Made by a program: the position numbers and the translations under genes. Source: Gracilariopsis chorda (lineage: Eukaryota > Rhodophyta > Florideophyceae > Gracilariales > Gracilariaceae). Taken from it: a stretch of 64,000 nucleotides of DNA. Of the stretch, positions 21,291 through 31,978 are shown one piece after another. Position 1 is the stretch's first letter; each line of letters begins with the position of its first letter. The stretch spans positions 1-64,000 of the forward strand of contig NBIV01000205.1 of assembly GCA_003194525.1 (NCBI GenBank), read 5' to 3'. The notes beneath the pieces were generated by a model. That model was not told where the DNA came from and ran no database searches. It saw only the letters and a program-made list of their open reading frames with translations.

Positions 21291-22181
21291 CTACGAGAAG
21301 AACCCGATTGGCACAATAGGTGCGCCTGACATGCGATTATCTATGTCAGTCTTCAAAAACCTATCAGTCGCATCTAGAATCTCTAAGCCGAGTTGTGCCG
21401 CATCTTTCAACATGCTTGACAATGTATCAAGATCGATTCCACCCGTGCCGGCGGAAACGGCTCCACACGACTTGCCGAGAGGGCTCACACCCATCGTTAT
21501 TGATGCTGTAGCACATGATTCTTCTTCAGAGGTACAGTCAGCCATATAAATACCCCGATCTCCTTGTGAAGCAAGCGTTACAGCAATGGGTGCATCCCGC
21601 GAACGCTCCAACATCTTGAACTCTTCTTCATCAACCTCAATCTCGTCGTCGTCGTCCGCCTCACCAGGAATGACAATCACTCTTGGAAGAATGACCACCC
21701 TCAGCGCAGCTCGCACAGCGAGAGAAAGAGCGCCAAACAAGTTACCACCACTATCCAACACAAGCGCATCAATATGAAGGATCCAGCATTTCTTTCCCTT
21801 AATGATTGACAAAGACCTTCTCAGTTCTCGAGTGACCGGTGAAGTGTAGAGTCGTGTGAGTAGCTGGCCCAGTTCAGCGCTGAGATCCGCTCCGCCGCGA
21901 CCAACAAAGTCCGGGGAAGCCAAACTACTGCATTCGACAGTGAAGGATATTATACCCTCATCTGGAAAATCCTGACTTGGCTCAGCCACCTCCGGTTTGA
22001 TGCCAACGAGAATGTCGGTAACCTTTCCAATGCGGACTCTGGCGGATCCCGATGCTGTGGGCAGCACGGTAGTTTCTAACGTAACAGGACGAATGTCTAG
22101 CATGGCGCGACCATCGCTTCGAATCCCATCCTTCGCACCGTTCCGTATGTATTCACATTCCGCATCCGATAGAAATTGCAT
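21291..22181 (-). CDS. RRP42: Exosome complex subunit RRP42 (EXOSC7)
   Basis: The 296-residue protein is an RNase PH-like ring subunit of the RNA exosome. The start at 22181 gives MQFLSDAECEYIRNG and matches the usual N-terminus; the open frame extends 56 codons further but looks unlike the family. Conserved stretches include DGRAMLDIRPV, SGSARVRIGKVTDILVG, GRGGADLSAELGQLL, CWILHIDALVLDSGGNLF and an acidic insert (residues about 180-200). In eukaryotes the ring subunits are catalytically inactive and form the RNA channel. Confidence 0.9.
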   Translation of the reverse strand: MQFLSDAECEYIRNGAKDGIRSDGRAMLDIRPVTLETTVLPTASGSARVRIGKVTDILVGIKPEVAEPSQDFPDEGIISFTVECSSLASPDFVGRGGADLSAELGQLLTRLYTSPVTRELRRSLSIIKGKKCWILHIDALVLDSGGNLFGALSLAVRAALRVVILPRVIVIPGEADDDDEIEVDEEEFKMLERSRDAPIAVTLASQGDRGIYMADCTSEEESCATASITMGVSPLGKSCGAVSAGTGGIDLDTLSSMLKDAAQLGLEILDATDRFLKTDIDNRMSGAPIVPIGFFS

Positions 22182-23538
22182 GGCTGCATGATCCGCGAGT
22201 ATATGTGGTGCACTCCGCCAAAGAGCACAAGAATATCCCCAGTTAGTGGCAAGTTTGTAAGAAAGCGGGCTAGTATAGAAACTGTGAGCAGCCCGGGTGA
22301 GACTGCTTGTTCGGACCGGGCAAATGATCGGGTGAGGTGGGGTTTCCACGAAACTACACCGGTAAGGATTAGATTGTTAACCGTGGCATTCAACTTTGCG
22401 CTTACAATACAGTTGAATCAATTCAACATTTTTCTGCATAACCCTTACCCATTTAAAGCAGTTACTGCATTTGCATAGTTGAAAATAGACGACTTTGAAA
22501 ATGGTGACTGAGTTTGTCACGACTAAAACGACCAGGTCACATGTCCAGTTAAACGTTATACTGTGGTACAAGGGTACAAGGATAGTGACCTCCCATTCCT
22601 CATGGCCCGAGAATGTATTGAATGCACATGAATTGCCCCTCAATGCTGAGCGCTTAAAACGGACTGGAATACCGCATGTGACGGCGGTGACCACATAAGA
22701 CCCATGGTCTTGGCGAGAACATGAGAGACGGACACAAGGAGCCAGTAAGAAGCAATCTATTTACGTGAAGAGACAGATCTCGTACCACAGGTCCCGTCTC
22801 AAGAATGACAGCTGCTCTGTCTTGTGTCCAAACTACGGTGTTAGTCCTCGAGAGAGGACAAAAACTGTGCTTATTTGAGGACACTTAAAACGTTGAGAAC
22901 CGTCGTTTGGACACTAGCGTGGATGCACATCCTGGTCCTAACCTAACGTAACCATTCTGACAAGAGGAATACGAATTAGATGACCCTTGCCCCTCAGTGG
23001 CAACGCTGAGTCGTACCGATCTATGGTCTTTAATTCACTGCGCGGGCCTTTAGCGCCTGTCAGCGAACGGTAGAATACACTATCTGCGTAGGTTGCAGTT
23101 CGAATACAAGGGTAGCAATCCTACTTCGTGCGTAGGTAGCAGTGGGCTTACACAGAGCCACAGACTGTGGTTACTATGTGTTCGTTATCGCCCGAATGTG
23201 AGGGCTCATATACTGCCCTAGAGCAGCTATCAAGTCCCGAGCGAAACCTCCCTGGTTCAGCCAGGGGCTCCCGGGAAGGCCGTATCAATATGTCGTCGAA
23301 ATGTGTGTAATCGGAATTACCAAGCGTATCTGAAAGATTTGTGTCTGCAGATTCAAACCAGCATCGCGCAGCCTTATATACTCGTTTATCGACAGGGAAA
23401 AGACGCTTTAACCGTTCCAGCTTGCCGCAAAAAGGATTGGCTCTCTATTTCTGTCATTCTTCGTGCAACTTCCTTGTTTTCTGGTCTCTGTCACAACTAC
23501 TGTCGCATAAGCGAGGGTATGAAAGGACCAAGCCGAAA
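22182..23538. other. Repeat-like region without a supported gene
   Basis: No gene is supported in 1.36 kb. The part from about 22690 on is rich in dyads: a 6-bp stem at 22698-22712, the 9-bp closing stem at 22730-22829, GTCCTC-GAGA-GAGGAC near 22844-22859, and CCACAG-A-CTGTGG near 23160. This resembles repeat or mobile DNA rather than a host intergenic region. Confidence 0.4.
22730..22829. other. 100-nt dyad with 9-bp closing stem
   Basis: GGACACAAG at 22730-22738 pairs perfectly with CTTGTGTCC at 22821-22829. Inside lie GAGAC/GTCTC and a GACAG-CTGCT-CTGTC hairpin (22807-22821) that overlaps the closing stem by one base. It could be a small structured RNA or a foldback repeat. No known RNA family was recognised. 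Confidence 0.3.
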
Positions 23539-25098
23539 ATGAGCGAGAAGGTAGTACACTCACGTTCAAAGACCGCTACCCGGAGAAAACCCTCGTCACC
23601 GCCGGCTTTGCGTAATGAAGAGAATTGTTCAAAGTCAAGTATCGCCAGGAGTCATAAGCGAGACTCCTCCCGACAACAGCCACCGACGTCCAAAATGGCG
23701 CAGCAGAAGACTAGATCGTCAAAGACTTCTAACCTACGCAAGTCCCAGTCCCCGCCGAAGACTACACAGTCACCCAAATTAAGTCCATCAGCTTCCCCCA
23801 ATACCAATAAGACTTCCAAACACGTCGACACTAAACCCAACAGCCACACCAGTAGCCGCACTTTGAAGAGAGCATTTACATGGAAAGACCCATGTAATAG
23901 GTCTAAGACATCTCCAGCGCCATCAAAGCTTGAGATTGCTGTCAGCGAGCAGATAGTAAAATGGATCGGTGAAAGTCTTGAAAAACTCATCGAAGTCGTT
24001 CAAGAAAAGGCATTTATTGGAGATATTCATGTGCAGAGGAGCAGGCCCCGGTTTGATGGCCTTGATCGCTTTGGAAAGCACATCGACCTCGGCAGGAAAG
24101 TCGTCAGGCATCCACAAGTAACCCGCTTTCCCTGTTTCTTCAACGTGCTGCAGACCGTCTTCGGCTGTCTTCGAACAGAACTAGACGGACTGTGTGACGG
24201 CTACCACAGCAAGCGAATCCAGAGCCTGCGACTCGCCGCCGGACACTCTCGGGTTGTCATTTTCCCGCGACCAAGTTTTGGGAAGAAGAAGGGAGTCTGC
24301 GGACACGGCCCAGGATGTCGTGACGTACACAATGTGAACGTATCGACTGGAGACAAACCCGTCGCCGACCCGACCGTATACGCAGAGCTCAGCAGGCTCC
24401 GTGCCGATCTGCCAAACCCGACCACTTACTGGACTATCATCCGTGAGGCCAGTAAGTTCGATCTTCACCCAGAGATAATCGGGAAGTATATCGTGCGAAC
24501 TGTGTTACAGCATCGCCAGAAAGGTCTTCTCAAGCGTGAACGGGTGCTTGGCTTTGCCAATATCATGGCCCCTGTTCGTGAAGAGCTCCAAGGTCTTGGT
24601 GAGGCTGCGGCACGAAAACGCGATTTCATTGACGAAATGCAAAACAAGTTCCGGATTAGTCCAGATAGTGCAAACCCACGTCTCATGGCGCTTACAAGTT
24701 TGTCGCATCAACTTGCGAAGAAGTTTGTCATCGAGGACTGCAGTACGACGGTGGATGGTGCGCCTGTCTGCAATAGGGTTGTCAACGACAGATGCCATAG
24801 CTTCTGGAACTCTCGGTACCTATTTGCTGGAGTGAAGATTAGCCGATCCGAGATGAAAGGCGTCGCACTTGACACTATCACAGCAATAGTGGAGAACGCA
24901 GACATGACTTATGAACATAACTTGTGCCCTAGAGGAGGGTGGATTTGTAAACTCTCACACGTCACAAATGACCGGTGGAAGCGATTCGTAGTGGCTGGTG
25001 ATTACTCTTTATCCAAGTTCTATTATGAGCCGGAGAATGTTCGGATCATGAAGACATGGTCGCCGAAGGGTGAGAGTATCTTGTTCTCACCGCTGTAG
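23539..25098 (+). CDS. Unrecognised 519-residue protein
   Basis: The ATG at 23539 gives a protein whose first 130 residues are Ser/Pro/Lys/Arg-rich and low-complexity, as in a nucleic-acid-binding or disordered tail. The remainder looks folded, with cysteine pairs (CGHGPGCRD) and conserved-looking blocks such as TYWTIIREASKFDLHPEIIGK and HNLCPRGGWICKLSHV. I recognise no family. The frame is open for 66 codons further upstream. It ends 43 bp from the convergent end of a retroelement reverse-transcriptase tail, so it may be a mobile-element ORF rather than a host gene. Confidence 0.5.
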   Translation: MSEKVVHSRSKTATRRKPSSPPALRNEENCSKSSIARSHKRDSSRQQPPTSKMAQQKTRSSKTSNLRKSQSPPKTTQSPKLSPSASPNTNKTSKHVDTKPNSHTSSRTLKRAFTWKDPCNRSKTSPAPSKLEIAVSEQIVKWIGESLEKLIEVVQEKAFIGDIHVQRSRPRFDGLDRFGKHIDLGRKVVRHPQVTRFPCFFNVLQTVFGCLRTELDGLCDGYHSKRIQSLRLAAGHSRVVIFPRPSFGKKKGVCGHGPGCRDVHNVNVSTGDKPVADPTVYAELSRLRADLPNPTTYWTIIREASKFDLHPEIIGKYIVRTVLQHRQKGLLKRERVLGFANIMAPVREELQGLGEAAARKRDFIDEMQNKFRISPDSANPRLMALTSLSHQLAKKFVIEDCSTTVDGAPVCNRVVNDRCHSFWNSRYLFAGVKISRSEMKGVALDTITAIVENADMTYEHNLCPRGGWICKLSHVTNDRWKRFVVAGDYSLSKFYYEPENVRIMKTWSPKGESILFSPL

Positions 25099-25236
25099 TA
25101 TGACGAACGAAAGCATTTATTTATGATTTTGGGCTGGCCCCTACACGGGGTGAGCAGGGGCTCCGGTGACCCCCTGGGGGGAGCTAAGGCGGCGTCGGTT
25201 CACTGCGGCTGCTGTCAGCTGCAGGACCGTCCTTTC

Positions 25237-26299
25237 TGTCGGTCGCTAATGTTGCGGAATGTGCCAGACATTGCTGGAACACACGTGTAGAATGTTCCAG
25301 TAGTGTCTAGCACATTGCACGCTTTGTTGGCCCAGCAAAGACTACAGTATTTTAGTGATGCTGGCGCAAATTGTCGCTTTATTATTGGTTAGTGTGCAGC
25401 TCCAGAGGTCTCTAGAAGCCAATGGAGTAACCTAGACGCACACATGAGTAACCAGCAAGTAGAAATGCGTATTTAGCTCGTTTGTAGTGCCTCTAAACAC
25501 TATAAAAAGAGGTTCTGAGCTTCGGACTTCGGTCTGAACTCACCTCAACAATCAACCAACATCTAAGCCCCACCCCCTATCAACCTTCAGCCACTTCAAC
25601 TATCATCAACAACCAGTGAGGCGTTCGCCACTGGATAAAGGGCTTCTAGTGAGGCGTATGCCGCTAGTTGTCCAATAGGGTGGGGAAGTACCGTCGCTAA
25701 GACCGGTTGAAGCGCCTTAGGCGTGGACGGGAGACGGGTAGTGTGTACTAAAGGTGTTTCTGTCGTCTGTGAGCCCCACCGGAGCTTTGCTCGGATAACG
25801 GTGTCGGTCGAAAGACCTGGTGATTTCCGGACGGAAGTACTTGACGGGAAGCTATCCGCAGGCGACGTGCCGTGCAACCTTTCCTGCAAAGGGCCAGCTT
25901 GGGTATAGAGTGAAAGCATATCCCGCTGTTAGTAGCTCTCCTCGGAAAGCCCTGTAAGGATTGTATGCGCCTGCTTCTGGTTAGTGCAGAGGTAGGTAGG
26001 CTGCAGAATCCACTTCACATCCGGAGTGTCTGACCGGAAGCCGAGGGTCTGACCCTTAGTGATCCTTGACATAATTCTTGGGTTGCGCGCCGTTTCAACA
26101 AAGAAGTTAAGAAGTTTTATTTAGGGATTGAGCCTCTTGCTCTCCCTAGTGTTGTTTTATTTCATCGAGTGGGTTTAGTTCTTTTGATCCCACTGTTTTC
26201 AACTTGTTTTGGGGCTTTTAGCTACGAAGAGCACCCTTTTGGCTTTTATTATTACAACGTTTTGGCCCCCTGCGTCACCGTCTCGTGATGGCGCCCACA
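25237..26299 (+). repeat. 5' LTR of element 2
   Basis: TG...CA ends. A TATA-like motif (TATAAAAAGA, about 25501) should set the transcript start some 25-30 bp downstream. The region 25610-25720 contains nested hairpins such as CCAGTG...CACTGG and GGCG-TT-CGCC. The Gag-Pol ATG at 26288 lies inside the last 12 bp of the LTR. Confidence 0.95.
25501..25510 (+). promoter_or_regulatory. TATA-like box in LTR of element 2
   Basis: The sequence TATAAAAAGA is in the middle of the LTR, where the U3/R border is expected. The identical motif occurs in the 3' LTR near 31180. Confidence 0.6.
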
Positions 26300-29200
26300 T
26301 TGTACTCTCGAGGAGGGAGCTCTTCTGACTCTAACGCTGCATTTACTTCTTATGAAGGTTCTTCTATTGACGTCGTAAAGTTCTTCTTTTACTTTGAGAA
26401 TGTTGCAATGAGAGGAAAGACTGACGAGGACATGGCACTTGAGTTGCTTGGCTTCCTTGAGAACAAAGCATTTGAGTTCTACTATGATTCTTATGCTGTT
26501 AATGGTTCACTTTCGGAAGAAGCAAAGGACTACCGCTCCGTTAAGCAAGCTTTCATCGATCGTTTTGGAAAAGCCGAGGAGCCTGAGGAAGATATACGCC
26601 TTGCAATTTCTGCTAAATTGGATTATGCAGACTTGTTTGGTTCCTTGACATATATGGACAACCTCTTCTTAAAGGCAGGATTCAACGCTAAGGCTAAGTT
26701 TGGTCTTTTGAAGAAAGCTGTAATGGAATACGCTGATCTAGCCCAGTTCGTTGTTTTCCGTGGCACTGATGATTATGATGAGTTGAAGGTTCAAGTGAAA
26801 GCCTTCGATGCTGCCCGGAAAGCAATGGGGAACTACGTTTCATTAAGTACCCCACCTAAGCGTATTGTCCAAAACCACAGGTCTTCTGAAGAAACTATGT
26901 CTCATGCTTTGGAGTCTAAGGTCGACAAACTCTCTGAGCAGTTTGCTCAGCTGTCATTAATGGTTAAGAAGACACAGACGGAGCGTCGAGACTACGAAAA
27001 GTTTTGTTCATACTGCAAGAAGCCCGGACATTATGCCTCACAATGTGACTCTAATCCGCACCGAGATACGCGATGCCCGCGTTGTGGGAAAATTGGACAC
27101 TCAGAGATCACTTGTTGGCGAAGAATCCGACCCGAAGAGACCCGCAAAGTATGGGATGCCAATGAGGAATCTAAAGAGTCAGCATCTAATCTTCAGAAAG
27201 GATCCGACCCCGTATCAATTGTCACCGAAAACGCCGGGAATGCTGATGTAGTCGCCACAACCAAGAGAAGTGCTGACGGTGAAGCGTTGCCCAAACAGCG
27301 CCGTTCAGACGGTGGTGCACCCATCCCGCTTTTGCTCAATCCAACAAGATACGAAGAGAGAGTTCGGAGATCTAAGGTTCATGAACAGAAAGTCAAGAAG
27401 CCGAAACAGAGGAAATCGAAGAAACAGAGTCTTCAAAACCATGCAAGCAAATATAACGTTCTCACTGAGCTCGCGAATGCCTCTTCCGGACTAACCTTTG
27501 GACAACTTATCAGAGGAGACGCAGATGATGCGAAGAAAGAGATTCGTAAGCTCATCGGTCGCAAAAGCAATGTTCGACGCCCTTTTGTTGGGCCAGTCGG
27601 TAAGCACCCTAGACGTCTTAAGGCGGTCCCCGTTATGATATATGGGACTGAGACTGAAGCTTTGCTCGACTCTGGAGCTGTTCCAAACCTTATTTCAACC
27701 AAGCTGTGTGACAGGCTAGCACTGGAACCCAAGCATACGACGAAGAAGATAACTGTTGCCAATGGACAGAGCGCCGTGTGCAGAGGAATACTATACGATA
27801 TCCCTATATCCTTCAGGGGCGTCTCCGTTCCATTAGACTTTCTTGTTATTGATGGTCCGCAATTCGACATCATTGTGGGTTGTCCAACACTTGAATCGTT
27901 ACAAGCCTGCCTTGACCTCGGAAATCAGCACGTGAAGATGAATATTGATGGAAAGAGAGTAACACTTGGCTTTGACTATGCTCGCGTCGAGATTTCAGAC
28001 GAAGAGGGTTTCCAGACGGATAGCGACGACTTCACTTCAGATTCTGACGCCGCTATTGACTCTGATACTGCTTCTGAAAATGACGAACAACTCGTGGTTG
28101 CTCTAACAGAAAAGAACCATGGCGAGACTCCCGAAATGATCCCGCAATTGGACATCACTACCGATGAGCAGCACGAGGAGTTACTCTTTTCAAAACTCTC
28201 GCATATTTCAGAGAATGAAAGAGACGACTTGGTTTCTTGTCTGAAGGACTCGAATGTAATCGCTTGGTCATTGAAAGACTTACGCCCAGCCGATGTGCCT
28301 GTTTCTCACTCTTTCGAGTTGACAGTTGACAAACCAATCTACTTCAGAGCCAGGAGGATGTCGCCGAAGCACAACGAGTTCGTACGCAAGGAGATTGATC
28401 TTCTTCTCGAAGCTGGTATCATTACCCCTTCAGCCTCTGCTTGGTCGTTTCCAATTGTCATTGCTTCGAAGAAAGATGGAAGCGCAAGGTTTTGTGTCGA
28501 TTACAGAGAGCTGAACAGAGTCATGAAAGCTGACCGCTGGCCTTTGCCACGCATGGAAGAGATCTTTGACGAACTTGGAGGTTGCTGTGTCTTCACTACG
28601 CTCGACCTGTTCTCTGGATACTGGCAAGTCAAGATGTCTGAGGATTGCAAAGAGATGACGACCTTTGTGTGCAGATACGGAACTTTCATGTTCGAAGTCA
28701 TGCCATTTGGTCTCATGAATGCGCCTTCCACCTTTCAACAGATGATGGATCATGTGCTAAGAGGACTTCCATTCGTTCGGGTTTACATTGATGACGTTGT
28801 CATATTCTCAAGAAGCCTCAGAGAGCACGTGATTCACTTGAAGGCTGTGATTGGTCGGATTGCGAAGCATGGATTGAAGCTCAAACTGTCCAAATGTTTC
28901 TTTGCACTATCGGAGGTATCTCTTCTAGGCCATTTCATCAACGGAGATGGAGTGCACGTGGACCAGGAGAAGATTGCTAAGATCCAGGATGCCCCAATTC
29001 CTGCCACCACTACGGAACTACGATCTTTTCTGGGACTAGCCGGATACTATCGAAGGTTCATCAGAAACTTTGCTGAGACCTCCGCCGTGCTTCACAGTGC
29101 TACCTCGGGGAATAAGAAGCTGCGTTGGACCAGAGAGATGCTAGAAGCTTTCCACGGTCTGAAGAAAAAGATGACTGAGCCTCCGGTACTTTCATTTCCA

Positions 29201-30751
29201 AACTTCGAGCAGCCTTTCATTGTGGAAACGGACGCCTCTAGTGTTTCACTCGGCGCAGTTCTCTCTCAGAAAAAGGAAGATGGGAAGATACATCCTCTGC
29301 AGTTTGCCAGTCGTACTATGACCGCTGCGGAAAAGAAGTACTCGGCATGTGAAAGAGAAGCATTGGCAGTTATCTTTGCTCTCAAGAAGTTCAGATTGTA
29401 TCTACTCTCGTCTGTTCCATTCAAGGTAATCACGGACCATATGGCTTTACGATATGCATTTCAGAAGCGCGATATACATGGACGCTTAGCTCGCTGGCTA
29501 GACTTTCTGGCCGAGTATGACTTTGAAATAGTGTATCGCGCAGGCAAGGAGAATGGCGCAGCAGATTATCTGTCAAGGATAGTTCACGGAGACGAGGTCG
29601 AGCCGTTAGAAGATGAAGGCGACCTTGCTTGTATGGCTGTTGAGCCTGACGAATTCTCCGGTCTTGAACCATACTACGCAAACATTGCGCGCTTCTTGTG
29701 TGGTCTGCCTACAGATGAGACTGATGCACGTCTCCGCCAAGCAATCCGACGAAATGCGAAGAAATTCCTGGTCTGGGAAGGAAAATTGTTCAGAAGGATG
29801 CCAAACGCACTGCGAGTTGTTCCTGTTATTGGTCGGCGACAGATCATTATCAAGTCATTTCATGATGAGATTGGACACTGGGATTTGAAGACTACAAGGA
29901 AGTTCATCACTGAGAGATACTGGTGGCCCACTATGCATGAAGATATCGGCAACTACGTCAAGAGTTGTGACGAATGCCAGAGACTCGCACCACTACCAAG
30001 GTATTACAGCAACCTTCGGACTCCCATTTCCTCTCTCTTTGACGTCTTCTCGATTGATTTTGCAGGTCCTCTTCCGACTACCGAATCCGGAAACCGTTTC
30101 ATTCTGGTTTGTGTTGAGCATTTGACTGGTTGGCCACTTGCCGTAGCGACAAAATGGTCTACGTCACAGGAGGTCATAGACTTCGTGAGAAAAGAGATCA
30201 TTGCCGTGTTTGGTTTCCCTCGTATCGTGGTGTCGGACAATGCTACATGCTTCACTTCTAAGTCGCTCGTCTCATTCATGGAGGACCATGGTATCAAATG
30301 GAAAACGGTCTTGGCGTACGCCTTCATGTCCAATGGCCGAGCTGAAAGGATGGTTGGTACTCTGAAAAGAGCAATAGGAAAGAAAGCTCTGGATAATCGT
30401 TCAAGTTGGGACGAACACCTGCCTTCGGTTCTGTACGGATACCGGCGCAGACATCTTGCCAGTGGGATCTCTCCGTTCGAGTTGCTTTACGGCGTGAAAC
30501 CACGTATGACCTCCGATGAAGGTGGTGTCGTGGCACGAGTTGGGGACTCCTCCGACCGGTTCCGCTCAGTGGAGCTGCTCGCATCAAGGAATCATAGAGC
30601 TAAACGTTCTGCTCTGAGGCCTTTGAAGGAAGTCGATGCAGTCTCCATTACGAAGTTTGAAGTCGGTGATCTGGTCCTTGTGGCTCGTGGAAAGGCCCTG
30701 AACACTACCGTGAAATGGCCTGCTTTTTCCTCTAAGTACTTTGGCCCATGA
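26288..30751 (+). CDS. gag-pol: Gag-Pol polyprotein of element 2
   Basis: A single frame of 1487 residues encodes Gag and Pol fused. Two CCHC zinc knuckles lie near residues 240 and 265 (CSYCKKPGHYASQC, CPRCGKIGHSEITC). Then come an aspartic protease (LLDSGAVPN, about 460), reverse transcriptase with YIDD near 832, RNase H (VETDAS, about 979) and integrase with an HHCC finger (about 1191-1225) and D-D-E residues in SIDFAG, VSDNAT and GRAERM. The ATG is inside the 5' LTR. The frame stops at a TGA (30749-30751), but the same frame is open for 39 more codons to a TAG at 30869-30871. That extension looks like a genuine C-terminus rich in Arg, His and Tyr, so the TGA is probably a recent nonsense change. 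Confidence 0.95.
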   Translation: MAPTLYSRGGSSSDSNAAFTSYEGSSIDVVKFFFYFENVAMRGKTDEDMALELLGFLENKAFEFYYDSYAVNGSLSEEAKDYRSVKQAFIDRFGKAEEPEEDIRLAISAKLDYADLFGSLTYMDNLFLKAGFNAKAKFGLLKKAVMEYADLAQFVVFRGTDDYDELKVQVKAFDAARKAMGNYVSLSTPPKRIVQNHRSSEETMSHALESKVDKLSEQFAQLSLMVKKTQTERRDYEKFCSYCKKPGHYASQCDSNPHRDTRCPRCGKIGHSEITCWRRIRPEETRKVWDANEESKESASNLQKGSDPVSIVTENAGNADVVATTKRSADGEALPKQRRSDGGAPIPLLLNPTRYEERVRRSKVHEQKVKKPKQRKSKKQSLQNHASKYNVLTELANASSGLTFGQLIRGDADDAKKEIRKLIGRKSNVRRPFVGPVGKHPRRLKAVPVMIYGTETEALLDSGAVPNLISTKLCDRLALEPKHTTKKITVANGQSAVCRGILYDIPISFRGVSVPLDFLVIDGPQFDIIVGCPTLESLQACLDLGNQHVKMNIDGKRVTLGFDYARVEISDEEGFQTDSDDFTSDSDAAIDSDTASENDEQLVVALTEKNHGETPEMIPQLDITTDEQHEELLFSKLSHISENERDDLVSCLKDSNVIAWSLKDLRPADVPVSHSFELTVDKPIYFRARRMSPKHNEFVRKEIDLLLEAGIITPSASAWSFPIVIASKKDGSARFCVDYRELNRVMKADRWPLPRMEEIFDELGGCCVFTTLDLFSGYWQVKMSEDCKEMTTFVCRYGTFMFEVMPFGLMNAPSTFQQMMDHVLRGLPFVRVYIDDVVIFSRSLREHVIHLKAVIGRIAKHGLKLKLSKCFFALSEVSLLGHFINGDGVHVDQEKIAKIQDAPIPATTTELRSFLGLAGYYRRFIRNFAETSAVLHSATSGNKKLRWTREMLEAFHGLKKKMTEPPVLSFPNFEQPFIVETDASSVSLGAVLSQKKEDGKIHPLQFASRTMTAAEKKYSACEREALAVIFALKKFRLYLLSSVPFKVITDHMALRYAFQKRDIHGRLARWLDFLAEYDFEIVYRAGKENGAADYLSRIVHGDEVEPLEDEGDLACMAVEPDEFSGLEPYYANIARFLCGLPTDETDARLRQAIRRNAKKFLVWEGKLFRRMPNALRVVPVIGRRQIIIKSFHDEIGHWDLKTTRKFITERYWWPTMHEDIGNYVKSCDECQRLAPLPRYYSNLRTPISSLFDVFSIDFAGPLPTTESGNRFILVCVEHLTGWPLAVATKWSTSQEVIDFVRKEIIAVFGFPRIVVSDNATCFTSKSLVSFMEDHGIKWKTVLAYAFMSNGRAERMVGTLKRAIGKKALDNRSSWDEHLPSVLYGYRRRHLASGISPFELLYGVKPRMTSDEGGVVARVGDSSDRFRSVELLASRNHRAKRSALRPLKEVDAVSITKFEVGDLVLVARGKALNTTVKWPAFSSKYFGP

Positions 30752-30915
30752 CGTGTGGTGAGGGCTCACCATCCAAGGTACACGTTGGTTTCTCCACACA
30801 ACCGGTACACTCGCCATGGAATACACGCCCGTCGTTTGAAGAAGTATATTGCGCGCCCGATGGAAGGTTAGGTTTTCAGGTTGCCGCGGCGTGGCAACCC
30901 TTGAGGTTGGGGTTG

Positions 30916-31978
30916 TGTCGGTCGCTAATGTTGCGGAATGTGCCAGACATTGCTGGAACACACGTGTAGAATGTTCCAGTAGTGTCTAGCACATTGCACG
31001 CTTTGTTGGCCCAGCAAAGACTACAGTATTTTAGTGATGCTGGCGCAAATTGTCGCTTTATTATTGGTTAGTGTGCAGCTCCAGAGGTCTCTAGAAGCCA
31101 ATGGAGTAACCTAGACGCACACATGAGTAACTAGCAAGTAGAAATGCGTATTTAGCTCGTTTGTAGTGCCTCTAAACACTATAAAAAGAGGTTCTGAGCT
31201 TCGGACTTCGGTCTGAACTCACCTCAACAATCAACCAACATCTAAGCCCCACCCCCTATCAACCTTCAGCCACTTCAACTATCATCAACAACCAGTGAGG
31301 CGTTCGCCACTGGATAAAGGGCTTCTAGTGAGGCGTATGCCGCTAGTTGTCCAATAGGGTGGGGAAGTACCGTCGCTAAGACCGGTTGAAGCGCCTTAGG
31401 CGTGGACGGGAGACGGGTAGTGTGTACCAAAGGTGTTTCTGTCGTCTGTGAGCCCCACCGGAGCTTTGCTCGGATAACGGTGTCGGTCGAAAGACCTGGT
31501 GATTTCCGGACGGAAGTACTTGACGGGAAGCTATCCGCAGGCGACGTGCCGTGCAACCTTTCCTGCAAAGGGCCAGCTTGGGTATAGAGTGAAAGCATAT
31601 CCCGCTGTTAGTAGCTCTCCTCGGGAGGCCCTGTAAGGATTGTATGCGCCTGCTTCTGGTTAGTGCAGAGGTAGGTAGGCTGCAGAATCCACTTCACATC
31701 CGGAGTGTCTGACCGGAAGCCAAGGGTCTGACCCTTAGTGATCCTTGACATAATTCTTGGGTTGCGCGCCGTTTCAACAAAGAAGTTAAGAAGTTTTATT
31801 TAGGGATTGAGCCTCTTGCTCTCCCTAGTGTTGTTTTATTTCATCGAGTGGGTTTAGTTCTTTTGATCCCACTGTTTTCAACTTGTTTTGGGGCTTTTAG
31901 CTACGAAGAGCACCCTTTTGGCTTTTATTGTTACAACGTTTTGGCCCCCTGCGTCACCGTCTCGTGATGGCGCCCACA
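30916..31978 (+). repeat. 3' LTR of element 2
   Basis: This is a 1063-bp direct repeat of 25237-26299. It ends ...GCGCCCACA, directly followed by the target duplication CTTTC. The sequence just upstream (GAGGTTGGGGT) is only a weak polypurine tract. Confidence 0.95.

Noticed and set aside
23080-23130. T-arm-like stretch GGTTGCAGTTCGAATAC as a tRNA gene
   Set aside because: No acceptor, D or anticodon arm could be fitted around it.
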